A stretch of DNA of 64,000 nt from Ovis canadensis (lineage: Eukaryota > Chordata > Mammalia > Artiodactyla > Bovidae), in assembly GCF_042477335.2 (NCBI RefSeq), contig NC_091251.1, positions 93,263,501 to 93,327,500 on the forward strand. The letters run 5' to 3'. Below are positions 58,620-64,000 of this stretch, one piece after another. Each line of letters opens with the position of its first letter. Positions within the stretch are counted from its first letter, which is position 1. The notes under the pieces were generated by a model. The model had not been told where the DNA came from, searched no databases, and saw only the letters and a program-made list of their open reading frames with translations. The translations under genes were made by a program, and so were the position numbers.

Positions 58620-59220
58620 CAGGGTTGGACACTCTAGGTTTTTATTTCAAGTGTTTATTTTAACTTAATTTTAATTTTTAGTAAATAAGTAATATGCCTG
58701 GTTTAAATAGTAAAATAGCTAATAGTAATACAACCTTGGAAGAAAAAGTTCTGTCCTCCAACCTTTCTGCCTCTCTTCAAAGGCAATCATTTTCAAGTTT
58801 TTATTTTTGTTTTTTAAGCTAGTTCTTCTGGCATTTATTGCCATATATCTAAATAACTTATTTTTACTCTTTCAGCTTGAGTTTTCAATTCCTTTGGGAA
58901 TCTTTTATTTTCTGGATTCTGTGTTGTCATCTTTCCTTGTTCATTTCCTCACTTTGGGAGGGAGATATATATGTGTGTGTGTGTGTGTGTGTGTATCCCA
59001 ATATATACCACTATTCTTATACCCACAAATAGGGCTTAAAAATAAAAGTTTATTTTCTAGATTTTTTACATCAATTTTGTATTCTGCAATCTTGCTAAGT
59101 TCATTTATTAGTTTTTGTAGTTGTTTTGTGGATTCCTTGGAATTTTCTATTAAAAATGGTCATAGAATCTTCAAATAAATTTTACTTCTTTTTGATCTTT
59201 ATGCCTGTTATTTATTTTTC
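58620..59220 (-). repeat. L1 fragments, antisense
   Basis: 'tctttcagcttgagttttca' and 'gcaatcttgctaagttcatt' fit antisense L1. A TG repeat lies inside. Confidence 0.55.
58973..58994. repeat. (TG)n microsatellite
   Basis: About 11 TG units, within an L1-like stretch. Confidence 0.95.
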
Positions 59221-59503
59221 TTGCCTTATTGCGATGGCTGGGATCGCTAGTATAGGATTGACTAGAAAGGGCTAAATGTGAGCGTTCGTGCTTAATCTTG
59301 AGTGAAGACAGTTCAGTCTTTCACTTCTGCTGTTTTGGGCCATGGCTCATACTTCTGTTGCTAATAAGCAAACCTGCTCAGTTTTCTGGTTAAGCAAACT
59401 TGCTTTCTAGAGTGATCATTAACTTACAGGGGTCTCCCATACTTTTTTCTTAAAATCCCCTAATGGGGTTAATTGTTTAATAACCTCCTTTGTCCCTTTA
59501 CTG

Positions 59504-59766
59504 CTAAGTCACTTCAGTCGTGCCCGACTCTGTGCAACCCCACAGACTTCAGCCCACCAGGCTCCCCCGTCCCTGGGATTCTCCAGGCAAGAACAATGGA
59601 GTGGGTTGCCATTTCCTTCTCCAATGCATGAAAGTGAAAAGTGAAAGTGAAGTCGCTCAGTCGTGTCTGACTCTTCGTGACCCCATGGACTGCAGCCCAC
59701 CAGGCTCCTCCATCCATGGGATTTTCCAAGCAAGAGTACTGGAGTGGGGTGCCATTGCCTTCTCCA
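59504..59766 (-). mobile_element. Bov-A2 SINE with perfect target-site duplication
   Basis: Antisense dimer; 8-base duplication ctttactg at 59496-59503 and 59767-59774. Confidence 0.94.
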
Positions 59767-59774
59767 CTTTACTG

Positions 59775-61000
59775 TGTCCCTAATATTGGATCTGGTGTTT
59801 CTGATGTTCTCCTATGAAGGGTGAGCTTGGTCTGTAACATTTCATTGAAAGTTCTCAGATGACAGTTTCTATTGATCCTTACTTTCATTATGTTTCTCCC
59901 TTAAAGAATTTTCTAGTCCTTAAAGAATATTCTAGTCTATAAGTTTGAAGGAGGCTGGCTGTCTGCTATTAACTTGATGACCCATATTTTTAATACAGAG
60001 ATTCATTCCTATTTTCGGTTATGCCTAATCAAATCCTTTCATTGAATAAACTTTAGGCTCAAGCTGGTAAATTGCCCAGGTACTGGGTTTAAGAATTAAT
60101 TCTTTATAAAGACTCTAAAACCAATTCCTTTTTTTTGCAGCTTCACTCCTTATGTAGTAATCCTTTCTTGAGTTCTGTGGCTTGAATAGTCTTTCTTCTT
60201 CCCAGCCTATTCCTGTATTTTCTCCTTATCCCCAGTAGTTAGGTTTCAGCTTTCTCCAGTTTGCTAAGTCAGTTTTTTAGTTATGCATTGGTTTTCCGTC
60301 TTTTAAAATTTTGTTGGCATCTCTCTTAAGTTATTGTTTCTTCTCCCATTTTTCTTTTATTGTTATTTCTTGAGGGAATGGAGGTAAGCATATATTTGGT
60401 CATACATTTTTATCCTTTAGGGACTTTTTGGTTTTAATACAGTAAGTCTTTTGATTGGTGTATATTATTTTTAACCTGATCTTTAGGTTGTAAAATACTA
60501 ATTCAGTGTTATCTTTTGCTGTCTGTGGGAAAAAAAAGTGTGTGGGTGGATCCATCATGTATGAGCTACTGACTTGAAAACTAACGTATTTCCTTCTGTG
60601 GATTTCATTTACATTAGAATGTCTTAGTGGTGTTTACTTTGTGCTTGGTTTGGTAGACATTGAGTAGTAATTTGTGCATTTTCCTTTTTCTGGTTTTCAT
60701 TGTCATTTTTTGTTGAATGGCTAACAATTGCATAAAATGTTATAAATGATTATCTTCTGGTTTTTTTGAGAATTGTTGCCATATTCTTTCAAGTGCCTTC
60801 TTTTTTGGAAATGAACACATTAGGTCTGTTATGTAAAATAAAGAGTTCGTAGACTTAAGATTCAAAAGTCACTGAGTTACTGGTTTAATCTGGGTAAGCC
60901 ATTCACATGCATTTTCAGTTTCTTCACTTGTACATGGGAAATGTAAACTTCATATGGTTGTTGACAAGAAAGTATTCAAAAAATTACAAAGTAGAATATC
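59775..61000. other. AT-rich non-coding, nothing firm
   Basis: T-rich stretch, partly L1-like in texture; no exon. Confidence 0.45.
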
Positions 61001-61005
61001 TGTCA

Positions 61006-61226
61006 GGGCTTTCCAGGTGGCTCAGTGGTAAAGAACCCACCTGCAATGGAAGAGATGTAAGGAGACACAAGTTTGACCCCTGGGACAGAAGATCCCCTGG
61101 AGGAGGAAATGGCAACCCACTCCAGTATTCTTCCTGGGAAATCCCACAGGCAGAGGAGCCTGGCGGCCTACAGTCCACAGAGGTTGCAAAGAGTCGGACT
61201 CGAATTAGTGACTGAGCATGCACACA
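61006..61226 (+). mobile_element. Bov-tA SINE
   Basis: Sense: 'gggctttccaggtggctcag', core 'cactccagtattcttcctgg', end 'cgaattagtgactgagcatg'. Confidence 0.92.
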
Positions 61227-61870
61227 GGACAATTACCTAAAGTGGTGTATTGAGTGTAACTGATGTGTTTTTGGGTAGTTAGGAATTAAACTGTTTGTTT
61301 TTATACTCTCTGGTAGATGAATGCTTCTTGCTGATAACTTTTAGTTGAATATTTTTCACAGTGTAAAACTTATGTTTTCATAATACTCATTTTGTAATAT
61401 CTCCATGCCCAGATCCAGTCTTGCATGAAAACAGAATAGACAGCTACCTAAATGCTATTTTTGTTATTACTTACAGGATGCTCAGAAACTCATAGACCTC
61501 TAACTTGCTCCGTGTTCAGCCTGGTACTTTGGGGTGCTTTCCAAAGACCACTGTTCAGAAGAAATTGTATCTTGAGAGATGCTGTTTGCCAGTGGTGTGC
61601 TAGCTCACTGAAGTTTATCTGGAGGACAGGACATTAAGGGAGTAAGATATAGGTCTGTTAAGTTTCATGGAAGGAAGAGTAGAACGAATCTAAAACCTTA
61701 AGCTGTGTCATAAGTTATAGGCCTCGATCGAGAGCCGTAGCTGTTACCTTGGGAAGCAAGGACATGATCTCAAGCGCAGTGGGGATAATGTGACTGTTTT
61801 GTAGTACTTTTAGATCTAACCCTGTCTGACCTTTTAATCCTCATCATGCTTCTGTGGTTATGGCCGTGAA

Positions 61871-62190
61871 AAGAAGTGAAAAGTCGCTGAGTCGTGTCTG
61901 ACTCTTTGCGACCCCAATGGACTATACAGTCTATGGAATTCTCCAGGCCAGAATACTGGAGAGGGTAGCCATTCTCAAGGGATCTTCCCAACCCAGGGAT
62001 CAAACCCAGGTCTCCTGCATTGCAGGTGCATTGCAAGCAGATTCTTTACCAGCTGAATCACAAGGGAAGCCCAAGAATACTGGAGTGGGTAGCCTATCTT
62101 TTCTCCAGGGGATCTTCCGGACCCAGGGATAGAACTGGGGCCTCCTGCATTGGAGGCAGATTCTTTACCAACTGAGCTATCAGGGAAGCA
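61871..62190 (-). mobile_element. Bov-tA tandem pair
   Basis: First unit 61871-62072 (with a decayed form of the 51480 palindrome at 61917-61934 and a small internal duplication 'gcattgcaggtgcattgcaa'), directly followed by a second partial unit to 'gagctatcagggaagc'. Same order and junction type as at 18128-18470. Confidence 0.9.
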
Positions 62191-62602
62191 CATAAAATAT
62201 ATGGCACTTGAAGACCAAAGATGTAAATACTAGTGGCTTGGCAATACTTACACATGCTGCTTATGTAAACCATTTCAGGTGTGTTTCACATGTGAGGAAA
62301 AAATGGAAGTTTTCCCAGTCTTAATTAGGAGAACTGGGGGAAAAAAAAAAAGTTAATAATTGGCTATTGCTGTAGCACAATTGGCCTTTGGACAAAGTAT
62401 AAAGCATTCATCCGTGTGTCACTTATTTAATAAGTTTCGAATCCTCCCCACTCCCCCACCCCAGCACTTTTGTTCAGTGTATTTAGAAGCAGCTGCCTTA
62501 TAGAGGAAATGGTAAATTTATAGTGATTTTGTTGATTTTGGGTTAATGGTGATCAATATATTAGAAATAGGTTTGATTCTTTTTTTTAATAGAAAATATA
62601 GC

Positions 62603-62628
62603 TATGTCATATATATATATATATATAA
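62603..62628. repeat. (AT)n microsatellite
   Basis: About ten alternating AT units. Confidence 0.95.
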
Positions 62629-62664
62629 CACAGTCATGTAGCGATGAACTTTTATATTTGTTGA

Positions 62665-62830
62665 CATAAGGTCCTGTGGCTAAGATACCATGCTCCCAAT
62701 GCAGGGGGTGTGGGTTTAATACCTGGTCAAGGAACTAGATCCCACATACTGAAACTGCATTCCCATGCTGCAGTGAAGATGCAGCTAAGACCTGGCATAG
62801 CCAAATAAATAAATACATATTTTTTTAAAA
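62665..62830 (+). mobile_element. CHR-type SINE
   Basis: Sense: 'ggtcctgtggctaagatacc', 'gggtttaatacctggtcaag', end 'agccaaataaataaatacat'. Decayed. Confidence 0.75.
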
Positions 62831-64000
62831 AGGTGTAAACAACTTTAGTGCTTGAAAAGTCATGAAGATACTGGTTTTAGAAGCTGTCTAAATTCATTGC
62901 ATTGCTTTTGCTTATGGGCTTTTTGGTCCTAGAAATATTCAAAATAACCTGTATTATAAAGTAGCATAACCTTTATTATAAAGTAGCATAATTATTATTT
63001 TAAAAAGTAACATTGCTTTTGATTAAACAGACTTACTTTGGTGGCCATGTGATTGTATGGATTTCTGATGGACTTTGTGTTTGCTAGTCTGGTTGCTCCT
63101 TCTTGGTACCCTCATCTCTGTGCATGAATTTCTGGAATGACCACCTCACTTCTGTCCTGTGCCTAATTCCCTTTTTTTGAATCCATGATATCCAGTGGTT
63201 TACTGTGGAAAATCATTGCATATATATTTTAAAGACCAGGCAGTATTGAATTCTGTTTTATTATCTTCTCTCTCTCTCTCTTTTTTTTTTTTTTTGGTTT
63301 GTCTTAATTGTTTAAGGCTCTTCTTTTTGAAAAGTCAAAGTAAATGAAAAAAGAAAAGCATAGTCTTTGAAGATGGTCTTTGAATTGCTTGAATGTGCTT
63401 CACTGTCAAAATGTTCTTATTTTAAGAGGAAACCCATCCTAGTTAACTTTTTCCTCTGTTAATTAAGCAGGATTTTAGTCAAGATACACTTAGCAGTAAT
63501 TATGTTTTTGAGTTGGGTGGGTGTTGGAGGAAAGTGGTGGTTCTGTCTTTGAGGGTAATGTCACTAGAGATAAGGGGCACCAGAGACAGGAGCTGTGCGT
63601 AATGAGCAGACACTGTTATTCTGGAAGTCAGGTGTTCTGGGTGGTTTCAGCTAGCCTTCCTTTGCATGGGTGGAAGAAAGCAGCGGAACTTGGACAGAAT
63701 AGGCTGTAGAATTTGGAGAAGCAGTGAAAATGACGTTGCTCTGAAGGCTTTGTCCCACCTTTTGTCAACATGTAACAGAGAAGCTACAATGGCCTAAACA
63801 GATTTACCTTAGAAGTTGTTCAGAGAGTGAAGGAAGGAGGGAAATGTGCTTACCCAGCAGCCATCCAAAGGTGACTCCGTTTTGTTTGTGGTCAGTCACT
63901 CTAAGAACACCATCTTTTATTGACTTTTCTTTAGGATTCACGAACAAAAGAGCTATGTAGAATTGCATCAGGTTTCTCTCTGGATGAGGGTTTTTATTAA
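62831..64000. other. non-coding right edge
   Basis: AT-rich; a CT run then T run at 63267-63296. No exon supported before the window ends. Confidence 0.5.

Noticed and set aside
61477..61503. Good acceptor (tattacttacag) followed by an 8-codon frame ending in a stop, as a possible last coding exon
   Set aside because: Its phase would fit the exon at 14879, but eight codons with no polyadenylation signal nearby is too little to claim.
13603..62190. tRNA genes suggested by box-B-like GGTTCGATCC motifs
   Set aside because: All sit in the heads of Bov-tA or CHR SINEs, which derive from tRNA; no true cloverleaf gene is seen.

Overview
The window is ordinary nuclear DNA of a ruminant (cattle, sheep, goat or a relative). 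The evidence is the repeat content. Bov-tA and Bov-A2 SINEs occur on both strands, together with BovB (RTE-type) LINE pieces, older CHR-type tRNA SINEs and many antisense L1 3' ends. BovB and Bov-tA at this density point to Ruminantia; I cannot name the species. There are no bacterial-style operons, no CRISPR array and no RNA gene that I can support.

Layout. Positions 1-9.5 kb are intergenic or far-upstream DNA. They hold an LTR-like element with two nested SINEs, a long ancient repeat (about 2.2-5.5 kb) broken by L1, Bov-tA and CHR insertions, and a 1.07 kb antisense BovB. From about 9.54 to 11.06 kb lies one strong CpG island with no TATA box. It contains a perfect TCTCGCGAGA element, an X-box-like site and a GC box. 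On the + strand it contains a good splice donor (gtaagt from 10685), so it very probably holds the non-coding first exon of a gene reading left to right. At 14727-14879 there is a well-formed candidate second exon: long pyrimidine tract and AG, no upstream ATG, an ATG in strong Kozak context, 11 open codons (MATSGLVSQLQ) and a CAG/GTAAGG donor. If it is real, translation of this gene starts there. I could not recognise the gene from these 11 residues, so no symbol is given.

From 15 kb to 64 kb I find no convincing further exon. This stretch reads as one very long intron, or as intron plus intergenic DNA. Almost every open frame over 60 codons in it is a translated SINE or LINE. Many SINEs have perfect 8-13 bp target-site duplications, so insertion boundaries can be set to the base. 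The most intact mobile-element reading frame is a 5'-truncated BovB at 32347-32852 with an unbroken 153-codon frame and a perfect 12 bp duplication.

I did not find a new enzymatic or defence system. The points most worth following are the promoter/exon pair, the young BovB copy, several precisely resolved nested insertions, three short tandem-repeat arrays and a palindrome inside one SINE subfamily. Repeat family names come from memory of consensus sequences; edges of old repeats are approximate.
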